Of a stretch of DNA of 64,000 bases, positions 33,939 to 43,429 are shown piece after piece. The position numbers and the translations under genes are program-made. Position 1 is the first letter of the stretch. Every line of letters begins with the position of its first letter. The DNA is from Martelella mediterranea DSM 17316 (GTDB taxonomy: Bacteria > Pseudomonadota > Alphaproteobacteria > Rhizobiales > Rhizobiaceae). The stretch covers positions 3,366,001-3,430,000 of the forward strand of contig NZ_CP020330.1 in the NCBI RefSeq assembly GCF_002043005.1, written 5' to 3'. The notes under the pieces are model-generated. The model was not told where the DNA came from. It ran no database searches and worked only from the letters and a program-made list of their open reading frames with translations.

Positions 33939-34949
33939 TTATTCCGGGCAGGTCAGGCCGACTTCGGACGGGTCCTTGACCGCCTCGCCGCGGGCCTTCA
34001 AGGCACAGGCCTCGTTGGTCGCAACCGGAATGGCGCGGGCGCGGGCCTCGTCGCCATAGCTCGGCGCAAAGCTCGCGCCGCGCTCATTGGCATATTTCTT
34101 CAACGCCTCGGAGTTCATTACCTTGTCGGCCCAGACCTGGTCGACCGTGTCATAGACCTCCTGCGGCGCGCCCTTCGGGATGAAGACGCCGAAATAGTCC
34201 GGGGCGACATCGATATCGAGCCATTCGGTGACCGGCGGAACCGGGTCGATGCCTTCGATTTCGAGCGGCGTGTCGGAGAGCACGGCGAGCGGGCGCAGGC
34301 GGCCGGCCTTGATCATTTCGGTCTGCTCCACGGCAAGCTGGGTCGTCATGTCGACCTCGCCGGAAGCCGCGGCGATAACGGCCGGATTGCCGCCGTCATA
34401 GGCGACCATGCGGGCAGACAAGTTGCCGCCCATCGCATCCTGTAGCGTGGCAAAGGCCGTACCGCCGGACGAGGTGACGCCGGCGGTCCCGACGGTCACA
34501 TCGCCGGTTTTCATCGCCTCCATCAGTTCGGCGAAATCCTTGTAGGGCGCATCGGCGTTCACCGAGATCAGCGGCGCATTGGCGACGTGGAGGTAGATCC
34601 GGTAATCGTCGATGTTGGACTCTTCGAGCAGGCCGGAAACGGCATAGGTGGCGTTGTTGGCGATCGCGTTCGCGGTCCAGGTATAACCGTCACGCGGGGC
34701 GTCCATCGCCGCCTTGGTGCCGATCGATCCGGATGCGCCCGGCTGGTTGACCACAACGACTTCCGTGCCGAGCGCTTCGGCAAGGATCGGAGCAACGACG
34801 CGGGTGACTTGGTCGGTCGAACCGCCCGCCGACCACGGCACGATGATGTTGATCGGCCGGTCGGGCTGCCAGGTTTGGGCGGTGGCCGCGCCGGCGGCGA
34901 ACATGGCGATTGCGGCTGCGGAAACAGCCAGTTTCGAAAGCATGGACAT
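33939..34949 (-). CDS. tctC: tripartite tricarboxylate transporter substrate-binding protein TctC (Bug family)
   Basis: 336 aa periplasmic binding protein. The signal peptide covers about residues 1-25 (FAAGAATAQ). The Bug-family start PDRPINIIVPWSAGGSTDQVTR follows, then VVVVNQPGASGSIGT and GTAGVTSSGG, which form the carboxylate-binding pocket. It delivers an unknown organic acid to TctAB. AGGAG lies 7 nt before the ATG. It has its own promoter-like region with an overlapping operator-like motif (34967-35007). Confidence 0.92.
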   Translation of the reverse strand: MSMLSKLAVSAAAIAMFAAGAATAQTWQPDRPINIIVPWSAGGSTDQVTRVVAPILAEALGTEVVVVNQPGASGSIGTKAAMDAPRDGYTWTANAIANNATYAVSGLLEESNIDDYRIYLHVANAPLISVNADAPYKDFAELMEAMKTGDVTVGTAGVTSSGGTAFATLQDAMGGNLSARMVAYDGGNPAVIAAASGEVDMTTQLAVEQTEMIKAGRLRPLAVLSDTPLEIEGIDPVPPVTEWLDIDVAPDYFGVFIPKGAPQEVYDTVDQVWADKVMNSEALKKYANERGASFAPSYGDEARARAIPVATNEACALKARGEAVKDPSEVGLTCPE

Positions 34950-34966
34950 GATAGTCTCCTCCCTTG

Positions 34967-35007
34967 ACTACTGGATAGTAGGTTACGGGCACCTGACCTC
35001 ATGTCAA
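34967..35007 (-). promoter_or_regulatory. tctC promoter with overlapping operator-like motif
   Basis: Read leftward, TTGACA (35007-35002) is followed after 16 nt by TAACCT as a possible -10. A palindromic motif at 34967-34986 (plus strand ACTACTGGATAGTAGGTTAC, CTACT/AGTAG arms) overlaps the -10 and the likely start site. It matches the motif before the Gfo/Idh gene at 13 of 20 positions. Confidence 0.5.
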
Positions 35008-35039
35008 GTGACCGGGCTCCGCAGTTTCCGGCCGATCCG

Positions 35040-35099
35040 CCAGGGAAGCGCTCCTCTCGCTCTTCCCTGGCCTACCGGCCGCCTGCCTGCGCAAGCAGG
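35040..35099 (-). terminator. two hairpins between the isomerase-like gene and tctC
   Basis: Arms 35040-35048/35062-35070 pair perfectly over 9 bp, and 35086-35090/35095-35099 over 5 bp with a GCAA tetraloop. There is no clear U-run. They lie after the upstream three-gene unit and before the tctC promoter, so they probably separate two transcripts. Confidence 0.5.
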
Positions 35100-35109
35100 T
35101 AATTCAAAC

Positions 35110-35937
35110 TCAGCAGCAGCCGGCTGCGCGTTCGATGATGACCTGCATCACCGCGTCCGGATCGCGCTTCCACCAGTTCTCCGCTGAAAAAATCTCAACC
35201 TCGTTCAATCCGGAAAAGCCCTCGGCCTCCACGGCTGCGCGAAGGTCCGGGATATCGATGACGCCATCGCCCATCATGCCGCGGTCGTTCAGCATGTCGG
35301 TGGTCGGCACCAGCCAGTCGCAAAGGTGAAACGCCATCAGCCGCGCCTTCCCCGCGCGGGCGATCTGGGCTTTCACCTCGGGGTCCCACCAGATGTGGTA
35401 GACGTCGGCGGCAACGCCGATGCCGTCACCGAGCCGGTCACAGATGTCGAGCGCCTGCGCCATGGTGTTCACCGCTGCCCGGTCGGCCGCATACATCGGA
35501 TGCAGCGGCTCGATGGCGATCTTCACCCCGACAGTGCGGGCATAGTCGAGCGTTTTGGCCAGCCCTTCCTCGATCATGGCGCGGGCGCCGTCGAGATCGC
35601 GGCTTCCCTTGGGCAGACCTCCGACCACCATGACGAGGCATTCGGCGCCGATGGTGGCGGCCTCGTCCACGGCAAGGCGATTGTCCTCCAGAACGGCGTC
35701 CGTCAGCGCGCCTTCGGCCGTATACCATCCGCCGCGGCAAAGGCCGGAAACGGCAAGCCCGGCATCGCGGATCTGGCGGGCGGCCTTCTCCGCACCGAGC
35801 GCCTGCAGCTGATCGCGCCATGGCGACAGGCCGCCGAACCCGTGGCGGGCGCAGCCTTCGATCGCCTGATCGAGCTTCCATTGCGCCCGCGTGGTCGCTG
35901 TGTTCAGCGAAAGCCTTTCGGGGGTGATCACCGCCAT
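35110..35937 (-). CDS. sugar phosphate isomerase/epimerase-like TIM-barrel protein
   Basis: 275 aa of the xylose-isomerase-like barrel. Likely metal ligands are the glutamates and histidines in IAIEPLHPM (about 140-148), VAADVYHIWWD (about 174-184), AFHLCDW (about 203-209) and NEVEIFSAENWW (about 245-256). It ends in two cysteines. It is the third gene of the unit Gfo/Idh-DUF993-isomerase, 4 nt after the DUF993 stop. It differs from the isomerase at 30.1 kb, so the region carries two such enzymes. Confidence 0.86.
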   Translation of the reverse strand: MAVITPERLSLNTATTRAQWKLDQAIEGCARHGFGGLSPWRDQLQALGAEKAARQIRDAGLAVSGLCRGGWYTAEGALTDAVLEDNRLAVDEAATIGAECLVMVVGGLPKGSRDLDGARAMIEEGLAKTLDYARTVGVKIAIEPLHPMYAADRAAVNTMAQALDICDRLGDGIGVAADVYHIWWDPEVKAQIARAGKARLMAFHLCDWLVPTTDMLNDRGMMGDGVIDIPDLRAAVEAEGFSGLNEVEIFSAENWWKRDPDAVMQVIIERAAGCC

Positions 35938-35941
35938 GCCG

Positions 35942-37099
35942 TCAGACCCCGATGCCGTGGGTGGCCATCACCCGCGCGGTGCGGGCTGCGGCCATCTCGG
36001 TATCCGCGATCAACCCCGCCGCATCGGCAAGGCGCACGATCTCGGCCAGGTGCTGCGCCGAGCGGGCGCTCTGCTGGCCGCCGAGCATGGTGAAATGGTC
36101 CTGATGGCCCATCAGATAGGCGAGGAAGACGACGCCGGTCTTGTAGTAGCGCGTCGGCGCCTTGAAGATGTGGCGCGACAGCGGCACGGTCGGCTCCATC
36201 ACCGCGCCCCAGCGCTGCATGTCACCTTTCGCCAACGCCGCAAGCCCGGTCGCGGCAACCGGCGCGATCGGATCGAAGATGCCAAGCAAAGCATGGCTAT
36301 AGCCGTGATCGTCGCCGGCGATCAGCTCCGGATAGTTGAAGTCGTCGCCGGTATACATTTTCACACCATCCGGCAGGCGGCGGCGCATGGCGATTTCCTT
36401 TTCGGCCGAAAGCAGCGAAATCTTGATGCCGTCGACCTTGTCGGCATTGTCCTCGATGATCTTGAGGCAGGTATCCATCGCCGCCATGTGGTCGGCGCTC
36501 GCCCAGTAGCCTTGAAGCGCCGGGTCGAACATCTCGCCGAGCCAGTGCAGCACGGCCGGCTGCTTCAGGCCGGAAAGGATGCGGCCATAGACGCGGGCGT
36601 AATCGTCAGCGCTGTTCGCGACCTTGCAGAGCGCGCGCGACGCCATCAGGATCACCTGACCGCCGGTGGCCTCCACCGCCTCGCACTGCATTTCGTAAGC
36701 CGCGATCACGTCGTCGATGGTCTTGGCATCCGCCGGATCAAGGTGGTCGGTGCCCGCGCCGCAAGCAATCGAATGACCGCCGGCTTTCGCTTCCTTCACG
36801 GAACGCTGGATCAGCTCCAGAGAGGTCGGCCAGTCCATGCCCATGCCGCGCTGGGCGGTGTCCATGGCTTCCGCCACGCCAAAGCCGAGCGACCAGAGAT
36901 GGCGGCGAAATGCCATCGTCTTGTCCCAGTCGACATTGCAGTCCGACCACGGATTGTTGTCGGCGAGCGGATCGACCACGACATGGGCGGCGGCGAACAC
37001 CTTGCGGTTCCACGGGCCCCTGTCCGGCGTCACGCCGGCGCCGGAAAAGGAGAAGGTCTCGATGCCGCCGGAAGCGGTCGGAAGCTTGATAGCGCTCAT
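35942..37099 (-). CDS. DUF993 dihydrodipicolinate-synthase-like (aldolase-type) protein
   Basis: 385 aa from the ATG at 37099; the open frame starts earlier without support. The fold is predicted as a DHDPS/NAL-type barrel by family membership. Recognisable pieces are ADNNPWSDCNVDWDKTM, CGAGTDHLDP and DGIKISLLSAEKE, whose lysine is the probable Schiff-base residue. DUF993 proteins have no established reaction that I can name with confidence. They are regularly found beside Gfo/Idh oxidoreductases and TIM-barrel isomerases, as here, which points to carbon-carbon cleavage of a sugar-derived acid. It begins 2 nt before the end of the Gfo/Idh gene. Confidence 0.85.
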   Translation of the reverse strand: MSAIKLPTASGGIETFSFSGAGVTPDRGPWNRKVFAAAHVVVDPLADNNPWSDCNVDWDKTMAFRRHLWSLGFGVAEAMDTAQRGMGMDWPTSLELIQRSVKEAKAGGHSIACGAGTDHLDPADAKTIDDVIAAYEMQCEAVEATGGQVILMASRALCKVANSADDYARVYGRILSGLKQPAVLHWLGEMFDPALQGYWASADHMAAMDTCLKIIEDNADKVDGIKISLLSAEKEIAMRRRLPDGVKMYTGDDFNYPELIAGDDHGYSHALLGIFDPIAPVAATGLAALAKGDMQRWGAVMEPTVPLSRHIFKAPTRYYKTGVVFLAYLMGHQDHFTMLGGQQSARSAQHLAEIVRLADAAGLIADTEMAAARTARVMATHGIGV

Positions 37100-37101
37100 G
37101 A

Positions 37102-38256
37102 TCAGATTCCCAGATCTTCGAGGTCGACCCAACGGCGTTCGCGGGCGCTTTTATATCCGGCCTCCGCAAGCTGCACGCCCTTGGCGCCCTCGGTCAGCGT
37201 ATAGGCCCAGGGACCGTCTTCCAGGACATGGCGCAGGAACTGCTCCCACTGCACCTTGAAGCCGTTGTCGAAGACGGTGTTGTCCGGCACGTCCTGCCAG
37301 TCCTCGAAGAAGTTCATCTTCTGCGGTTCGTCGGGGTTCCACACCGGCTTCGGCGTATTGGCGCGGTGCTGACTGTAGCACTTGTGCAACCCGGCAACGG
37401 CGGAGCCGTGGGTGCCGTCGATCTGGAAGGTTACGAGATCGTCGCGGCGAACGCGGGTGCACCAGCTTGAATTGATATGCGCGACGATATCGCCTTCCAG
37501 CATGAAGGTCGCATAGGCAGCGTCATCGGCGGTTGCCTTGTATTCCCTGCCCTGTTCATCAATGCGGGCCGGGATATGGGTCGCGGTGGTGCAGGAGACC
37601 GACTTGACCGGGGCGACGACATTATCCAGCACGTAGCGCCAATGGCAGAGCATGTCGGAAACCATGCCGCCGCCATCCTCGGCGCGGTAGTTCCAGCTCG
37701 GACGCTGCGCCGGCTGGTCCTCGCCGGTAAACACCCAGTAGCCGAATTCGCCCTTCACCGACAGGATCTTGCCGAAGAAGCCATTGTCGCGCAGGCGCTT
37801 CAGCTTGACGAGGCCCGGCAGATCGAGCTTGTCGTGAACGATGCCGTTCTTGACGCCCTTTTCCTTGGCATAGCGCGCGATCTCGACGGCCTCTTCCAGA
37901 CCCTCGGAGACCGGCTTTTCGGAATAGACATGCTTGCCGGCATCGATCGCCTTTTTCAGCAACGTCGGGCGCAGCTTGGTGGAGGCGGCATCGAAGAAGA
38001 TGACATTGTAAGGGTCGGCAAGCGCCGCATCGAGATCGGTGGTGACGCGCTCAACGCCGTGGCGCTTCGCCAGTTCCTCGATCTTGGCGGCATTGCGGCC
38101 GACGATGATCGGGTCCGGCATCACAAGCGAGCCGTCACTCAAACGCAGACCGCCCTGATCACGGATCGCGAGCACCGAGCGGATAAGATGCTGGTTCATT
38201 CCCATGCGGCCGGTGACGCCGTGCATGATGATCCCGATACGATTGGTATCAGCCAT
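37102..38256 (-). CDS. Gfo/Idh/MocA-family oxidoreductase
   Basis: 384 aa. The N-terminal Rossmann domain starts RIGIIMHGVTGRMG (about 6-19), and EKPVSEG (about 113-119) is the family EKP motif. The C-terminal sheet domain carries GGGMVSDMLCHW (about 194-205) with the catalytic histidine. These NAD(P) enzymes oxidise or reduce sugar and cyclitol hydroxyls. It is the first gene of a three-gene unit, with GGAGG before the ATG and an operator-like motif at 38280-38299. The substrate is unknown. Confidence 0.9.
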   Translation of the reverse strand: MADTNRIGIIMHGVTGRMGMNQHLIRSVLAIRDQGGLRLSDGSLVMPDPIIVGRNAAKIEELAKRHGVERVTTDLDAALADPYNVIFFDAASTKLRPTLLKKAIDAGKHVYSEKPVSEGLEEAVEIARYAKEKGVKNGIVHDKLDLPGLVKLKRLRDNGFFGKILSVKGEFGYWVFTGEDQPAQRPSWNYRAEDGGGMVSDMLCHWRYVLDNVVAPVKSVSCTTATHIPARIDEQGREYKATADDAAYATFMLEGDIVAHINSSWCTRVRRDDLVTFQIDGTHGSAVAGLHKCYSQHRANTPKPVWNPDEPQKMNFFEDWQDVPDNTVFDNGFKVQWEQFLRHVLEDGPWAYTLTEGAKGVQLAEAGYKSARERRWVDLEDLGI

Positions 38257-38279
38257 AGAATTCCTCCCTGAACTTGCTC

Positions 38280-38299
38280 ATTACCTACCAGTTAGTAAT
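38280..38299. promoter_or_regulatory. operator-like palindrome before the Gfo/Idh unit
   Basis: Imperfect palindrome TTACCTAC-CA-GTTAGTAA (6 of 8 arm positions). On the minus strand a TTGACG box lies upstream of it, so the motif covers the spacer and -10. It is similar to the tctC motif (shared ACCTAC-N-A-N3-AGTA), suggesting one regulator for both units. Confidence 0.5.
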
Positions 38300-38391
38300 A
38301 AACGCGTCAACACGGCAGACTGACAAAAATTGATAGCGCGGAAGCGGTAGACATGTGGATGCTCTTGCGAGCGAAACCGGACAGGAAAACG

Positions 38392-38418
38392 CCGGCGGCG
38401 ATGTTACGTCGGCGCCGG
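38392..38418 (-). terminator. rho-independent terminator after ugd
   Basis: Arms 38392-38401 and 38409-38418 pair at 9 of 10 positions around a 7-nt loop, followed on the minus strand by UUUUCC. It lies 57 nt downstream of the ugd stop codon and separates that gene from the Gfo/Idh promoter. Confidence 0.7.
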
Positions 38419-38474
38419 AGAGCCGCAGATTGATGGTCGCCGGTTCGGGTTTCTCGTGACGCGGTTGCGGCCGA

Positions 38475-39641
38475 TCAGTCGGCGCCGAAAAGGTCGCGGG
38501 TGAAGACCTTTTCGGCGACATCGCGGATTTCATCGGTCATTCTGTTCGCAACGATCAGGTCGGCATTGTTCTTGAAAGCGTCCAGATCCCTGCTCACAGG
38601 CGAATTGAAGAAGGAAGCGTCCTTCAGCGCCGGTTCGTAGACGGTGACCGGTATGCCCTTGGCCTTGATCCGCTTCATGATGCCCTGAACGGAGGATTGG
38701 CGGAAATTGTCGGAACCCGCCTTCATCACCAGCCGGTAGATGCCGACCGACTTCGGCTTCAGCGCGATGATGCGTTCGGCGATGAAGTCCTTGCGGGTGG
38801 TATTGGCGTCGACGATGGCGCGAATCAGGTTCTGCGGCACCTCCGAATAATTGGCCAGAAGCTGCCTTGTGTCCTTGGGAAGGCAGTAGCCGCCATAGCC
38901 GAAGGATGGGTTGTTGTAATGGTCGCCGATGCGCGGATCGAGGCCGATGCCCTCGATGATCTGCCGCGAATCCATGCCGTGGGTGACGGCATAGCTGTCG
39001 AGTTCGTTGAAATAGGCGACGCGCATGGCGAGATAGGTGTTGGCGAACAGCTTGATCGCCTCGGCCTCCGACTCCCCGGTGTAGAGCACCGGAACATCCT
39101 TCTTCAGCGCGCCCTCGACCAGAAGGCCGACAAAGGTCTCCGCCCGGGCGGAACGCTCGCCGATGACGATGCGCGAAGGATTGAGGTTGTCGAAAAGCGC
39201 CCGCCCCTCGCGCAGGAATTCCGGGGAGAAGATGATGCGGTCGCTTTGAAAGGCAAGCCGCGTGCGGTCGGTAAAGCCCACCGGCACGGTGGATTTGATG
39301 ATGATCGTCGCGGCGCTGCCCGAGGCCAGCACATCACTTATAACCCTGGTCACCGACGAGGTGTCGAAGTGATTGGTCTCGGGATCGTAATTGGTCGGCG
39401 TGGCGACGATCACGAAATCGGCATCGCGATAGGCGGCCGCCGCTTCGGTCGTCGCCTTCAGCCGCAGCGGCTTTTCCGCCAGATAGCGTTCGATCTCACT
39501 GTCAACGATCGGACTCCTGCCGGCATTCAGCCCATCCACCCGCCCCGGATCGATATCGATCGCCACCACCTCGTGGTTCTGCGCCAGCAGGACCGCGTTC
39601 GAAAGCCCGACATAGCCGATACCGGCAACCGCGATTTTCAT
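38475..39641 (-). CDS. ugd: UDP-glucose 6-dehydrogenase
   Basis: 388 aa, the length of the short enterobacterial Ugd form. It oxidises UDP-glucose twice to UDP-glucuronate for exopolysaccharide or capsule. The NAD fold begins [24 protein letters not shown] (about 138-146) and the catalytic cysteine in [14 protein letters not shown] (about 251-264) are diagnostic, with the [19 protein letters not shown] helix in between. It stands alone, divergent from lexA, with its own terminator. No polysaccharide genes are adjacent. Confidence 0.93.
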   Translation of the reverse strand: MKIAVAGIGYVGLSNAVLLAQNHEVVAIDIDPGRVDGLNAGRSPIVDSEIERYLAEKPLRLKATTEAAAAYRDADFVIVATPTNYDPETNHFDTSSVTRVISDVLASGSAATIIIKSTVPVGFTDRTRLAFQSDRIIFSPEFLREGRALFDNLNPSRIVIGERSARAETFVGLLVEGALKKDVPVLYTGESEAEAIKLFANTYLAMRVAYFNELDSYAVTHGMDSRQIIEGIGLDPRIGDHYNNPSFGYGGYCLPKDTRQLLANYSEVPQNLIRAIVDANTTRKDFIAERIIALKPKSVGIYRLVMKAGSDNFRQSSVQGIMKRIKAKGIPVTVYEPALKDASFFNSPVSRDLDAFKNNADLIVANRMTDEIRDVAEKVFTRDLFGAD

Positions 39642-39866
39642 GTTTCACTCCAGATCGATCCAGTGGCCCGGTCACGCTCGCCGGTTTATCGCCCACGACA
39701 CATGAATTGGCAAGCCGCCCGGCACGCGCTCAGGCTGCCAACTGGACGGCTTTCGGCATGGAATGGCTTTTGAGACGAGACTGGCCTGCCGGTTTGTCGA
39801 TTCGGCGCCCGACCCGCATCGGCGGTGCGAAACCCCTTGATTGCCGGGCCTGGGGGCGGACTTGCG

Positions 39867-39881
39867 GAACACAGTGAGAAC
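39867..39881. promoter_or_regulatory. SOS box (LexA operator) before lexA
   Basis: GAAC at 39867-39870 and GAAC at 39878-39881, separated by 7 nt. This is the direct-repeat operator used by alphaproteobacterial LexA. It lies 46 nt before the lexA start and just upstream of TATATT, a likely -10, giving autorepression. Confidence 0.9.
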
Positions 39882-39926
39882 ATGTATATTCGTTCTGGAT
39901 TTGTTTCGAAGGGCCAGGGGCAGGAA

Positions 39927-40634
39927 ATGCTGACACGCAAACAACAGGAATTGCTGTATTTCATTCACGAACGGATGAAAGAGACCGGTATTCCGCCATC
40001 CTTCGACGAAATGAAGGAAGCGCTGGACCTCGCGTCGAAATCCGGCATTCACCGGTTGATCACCGCGCTGGAGGAACGCGGCTTCATCCGCCGGCTCCCC
40101 AACCGCGCGCGGGCGCTTGAAATCCTGCGCATGCCGGACAGCGTCATCGGCCAGCAGCCGCGCCGGGGCTTTTCGCCAAGCGTGATCGAGGGCTCGCTCG
40201 GCAAGAAACAGGAAGAGCCAAAGGCGCCGGCCAGCGCCAATGACGGCGGCTCGACCGGTATTCCGGTCATGGGTCGGATTGCCGCCGGCGTGCCGATTTC
40301 GGCGATCCAGGAAAACACCCATCAGATCATCGTGCCGGCGGAAATGCTGGGCGCGGGCGAACATTACGCGCTGGAGGTGCAAGGCGATTCGATGATCGAG
40401 GCCGGGATTTTCGACGGCGACACCGTGATCATCCGCAATATCTCCACCGCCTCGCCCGGCGATATCGTCGTGGCGCTCGTCAATGACGAGGAGGCGACGC
40501 TGAAGCGGTTCCGCCGCAAGGGCGCGTCGATCGCGCTGGAAGCGGCCAACCCCGCTTACGAGACCCGCATTTTCGCCGCCAACCAGGTCAAGGTGCAGGG
40601 CAAGCTGGTCGGCCTGATCCGCCGTTACCACTGA
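39927..40634 (+). CDS. lexA: LexA repressor
   Basis: 235 aa. The start [13 protein letters not shown] at 39927 has GGGCAGGAA before it; the frame is open upstream but those residues do not fit LexA. The N-terminal winged helix (1-65) recognises the SOS box. Self-cleavage occurs at A120-G121 (RIAAGVPIS). The catalytic dyad is S155 (GDSMIEAG) and K193 (EATLKRF). Activated RecA triggers cleavage and induces DNA repair genes. The alpha-type extended linker (70-115) is present. Its 3' end overlaps the convergent comEC gene by 47 nt. Confidence 0.97.
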   Translation: MLTRKQQELLYFIHERMKETGIPPSFDEMKEALDLASKSGIHRLITALEERGFIRRLPNRARALEILRMPDSVIGQQPRRGFSPSVIEGSLGKKQEEPKAPASANDGGSTGIPVMGRIAAGVPISAIQENTHQIIVPAEMLGAGEHYALEVQGDSMIEAGIFDGDTVIIRNISTASPGDIVVALVNDEEATLKRFRRKGASIALEAANPAYETRIFAANQVKVQGKLVGLIRRYH

Positions 40635-43194
40635 AGGTCAGGGTCTCAGGAACCGCGATGACCGGCAGGTATTCGCCGGAGCGCCAGTCATAGAGCCGGT
40701 GCCTGTTCCACGGGCGCGTGAGCGCTCTGACCGACGTGCTGATTGAGAGTGTCATGGGGCCGCAGGGCGATTGTGATGGCGTGGACGGCGGAGCTGCGGC
40801 GTCCGCTTTGCCTACTCTCAGCGGATTGGCATTGCTTGCTTGCTGAACGATTGCCTCACCCCTGTCCGGCTCCGCAACCGAGCGCCGTATGTCGCCATCG
40901 TCCCTAGTTCGACTGGCAGTCGGCGGCAGCGTGAATTGGAAGGCGCCGTGCTGGCGGCGCATCGCCGGCGTGACGAGGTATGCGCCGGAGCGGCAGATCT
41001 GGAAACCGGGGCGGTAGCGGCTAACGACGATATCGGCATTGTCGCAGGCAAGGCCGGCAAAGGCCGGCCGGTCGACCGTCATGAGCCTGAGTTCCATGAA
41101 GAGCCCGTAGCACCATGCATCCTTCTTGCAGTGGAAGATGCCGGGCGTTCGACCTGCTTCGGTGATCGTATCGCGGAGCGCCCGCGCGGCGCTCGCCATA
41201 TCCGCTGCTTCCAGCCGCGCGAAGCGATCCTCCTCATCCAGCACCAGCGCGCTTTCTTCCACAGGCGGCAGCGTCTCTGCGAGCGCAAGCGCCGTTTCCC
41301 ATTGCTCGAACACGAAGGATGGTGGCCGCTTCGTTGTGAGCGCCGCGACATCGCCGGTGACGAATGCGACGAGGTTGCCATCATCCGCCACCAGGATTTG
41401 CGACGGCGAAGGCTCGCGCGGCCATGAAATCAGTGCAACGGAAACCGCCATTGGGATCACGCCGAGAAGCCGCAGCCGCGTGCGCAACAGCACGAGCGGC
41501 AGGAAGCCGGCCAGGAACAACAGCAGAAATCCCTCCGGAGCGCGACCAGTGGTAAACGCGCCGCCGAGGCCGTCGACCCATGTCGCCGCCCGCATCACCC
41601 AATCAAGCCCCCAGCCCATGACGAACAGAAACGGCGCGTGAAGGTTGAGCGGCATGGCGATGAGCGACAACAAGCCCGCCGGCATGACGATGAAGGTGAC
41701 GACCGGCATGGCGAGCAGATTGCCGAGGAGCCCGTAGCCGGCAATACGCGAAAAGTGATGGATAGCGAAGGGCGTCGTCGACAATCCGCCGATCAGCGCG
41801 GTGAGGACGATGCCGGAGGCCGCGATCCAGAGCCAGCGGAGCGGTCCCCGGCTTTGGCGAAAGCCTTCAGCGGGCCGGCGCTGCCATGCGCCATAGCCCG
41901 CGATCAGCGCGAGCGTGGCGGCAAAGGACATCTGCATGCCCGGCCCCACCACTTCGGCGGGCGTCACGATCAGGATCACGAGCGCGGCAAGCGCCACATT
42001 GCGCAGGCTGATCGCCGGCCGGTCGAAGATCGCCGCCGCCAGCATGACGGCCAGCATGATGAAGGCCCGTTCGGCGGACACCTGCATGCCCGAGATCAGC
42101 AGATAGAACAGCGCCGCCGCGATCGCCGCCGCCGCTGCGATCTTCTTCGTCGAAACCGCCTCGGCGGCGCGCGGCGACAGCGCCAGCAACAGCCTGAGGC
42201 TGGAGAAGAAAATGCCGGCGGCCAGCGCCATATGCAGGCCGGAAATGGCAATGATGTGGGCAAGGCCGGCGTTGCGCAGCGCATCGAGCATGTCGTCGCT
42301 CAGCGCCCGGCGCTCGCCGGTGATGATCGCATTGGCAAAGGCGCCGGTGTCGCCCGCAAGCACCGCACGAGTGCGCCCGGCAATGCCGTCGCGTATCCGC
42401 TCGATCGCAAAACCCGCCCGCGCATTGAGGCCCGGCGCGGGCGCGACGCCGATATCCGCCGGCGGCCCATAGAAGAAACCCACCGCGCCAATGCCGTCGA
42501 AATAGGACAGGAACCCGAAATCAACCAGGCCGGGCATGACCGGCGCGGAAGGCGGCAGCAACCGGCCAAGCCCCTGAATGGCGTGCCCGATGCCAACAGG
42601 CGGCAAATTGCCGCGGGCGACAAGCGTGACGCGTTCGGGCGGGCGATGGATCACGGGGTCGTCCGTCGCCGTCACCTGCACCAAGTAGCGCCAGCCGGTT
42701 TCCGTCGGCTCGCGGCTCTCAACGACGCCGGTGATATGGGTGGTCACGGCCGAATCGAGCATCACAGTTGCGCGCCGCGCCGTCTCCAGCTCCGCAAGCA
42801 GCGCGCCGCAGAGGAACAGCGCGATGCAGGCGCTGGCAACGGGCAGCAAGCCTCTGCCGTTGCGCAGCAAGACGGCCGCGAACACCGCCAGACCGCCATA
42901 GATTCCAAGGCCCAGCGAAGACGGGCTCTCGGCGAGCGAAAACCACCAGCCTATTCCCGCTGCCAGCGCCACCGGCACCATGAGGAACGGACGACCGAAT
43001 GCCTGCTCCTCGCGCCACAGTGCGGCTATATCGAACCGCCCGGCCCGGCCCGCGTCACGCTGATAAAAATCGGCCTCGCGCTCGCCTTTCGGTTGGCGCT
43101 TTCTGAAGGCCGCCCGAAACCGGGCGGGCACCGCGCGTCGGCTCTCCGCACCGTCTATCTCGCTCGTGCCTGCCCCGCTCCCGCGCATCCGCAA
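40588..43194 (-). CDS. comEC: ComEC/Rec2-family DNA-uptake channel protein
   Basis: 868 aa inner-membrane protein. A cytoplasmic N-terminus (1-70) is followed by two hydrophobic segments and a DUF4131-type periplasmic domain (about 130-260). The Competence domain with many hydrophobic segments (about 275-575) follows, including [15 protein letters not shown]. The C-terminal domain (about 600-830) lies where other ComEC proteins have a metallo-beta-lactamase-like nuclease, but no HxHxDH motif is present, so nuclease activity is unlikely. Natural transformation is rarely shown in this group, and the role may be different. The final 47 nt overlap lexA on the other strand. Confidence 0.88.
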   Translation of the reverse strand: MRMRGSGAGTSEIDGAESRRAVPARFRAAFRKRQPKGEREADFYQRDAGRAGRFDIAALWREEQAFGRPFLMVPVALAAGIGWWFSLAESPSSLGLGIYGGLAVFAAVLLRNGRGLLPVASACIALFLCGALLAELETARRATVMLDSAVTTHITGVVESREPTETGWRYLVQVTATDDPVIHRPPERVTLVARGNLPPVGIGHAIQGLGRLLPPSAPVMPGLVDFGFLSYFDGIGAVGFFYGPPADIGVAPAPGLNARAGFAIERIRDGIAGRTRAVLAGDTGAFANAIITGERRALSDDMLDALRNAGLAHIIAISGLHMALAAGIFFSSLRLLLALSPRAAEAVSTKKIAAAAAIAAALFYLLISGMQVSAERAFIMLAVMLAAAIFDRPAISLRNVALAALVILIVTPAEVVGPGMQMSFAATLALIAGYGAWQRRPAEGFRQSRGPLRWLWIAASGIVLTALIGGLSTTPFAIHHFSRIAGYGLLGNLLAMPVVTFIVMPAGLLSLIAMPLNLHAPFLFVMGWGLDWVMRAATWVDGLGGAFTTGRAPEGFLLLFLAGFLPLVLLRTRLRLLGVIPMAVSVALISWPREPSPSQILVADDGNLVAFVTGDVAALTTKRPPSFVFEQWETALALAETLPPVEESALVLDEEDRFARLEAADMASAARALRDTITEAGRTPGIFHCKKDAWCYGLFMELRLMTVDRPAFAGLACDNADIVVSRYRPGFQICRSGAYLVTPAMRRQHGAFQFTLPPTASRTRDDGDIRRSVAEPDRGEAIVQQASNANPLRVGKADAAAPPSTPSQSPCGPMTLSISTSVRALTRPWNRHRLYDWRSGEYLPVIAVPETLTFSGNGGSGRPACPAP

Positions 43195-43344
43195 TCACCG
43201 CCCCACAACTTTTACATGTTGTGGCCAATGCTAATCGATTGCAATGCAAGCGCTGGCGGCAGAAGCAAAATTTTCCTTTTCTAAACCCCGTAAAACTTGC
43301 TAAACGCAGATATTACTCATCACCCGCCGCGCGGCTTCGTCGGC

Positions 43345-43362
43345 TTGGCAACACCCTGCCAA
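43345..43362. promoter_or_regulatory. palindrome upstream of gltA
   Basis: TTGGCA-N6-TGCCAA, perfect 6-bp arms, 68 nt before the gltA start. It could bind a regulator of citrate synthase. The binding protein is unknown, and the site does not fit a sigma-54 promoter. Confidence 0.4.
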
Positions 43363-43429
43363 TCCTATAGCTAATGAAAATCCCGATTGGCTTCGACAGC
43401 GTATTCGCGCCGGAAATTTGGAGGATAGG

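Noticed and set aside
43340..43365. Sigma-54 promoter before gltA
   Set aside because: The GG and GC elements do not have the required 10-nt spacing. The sequence is better described as a palindrome.
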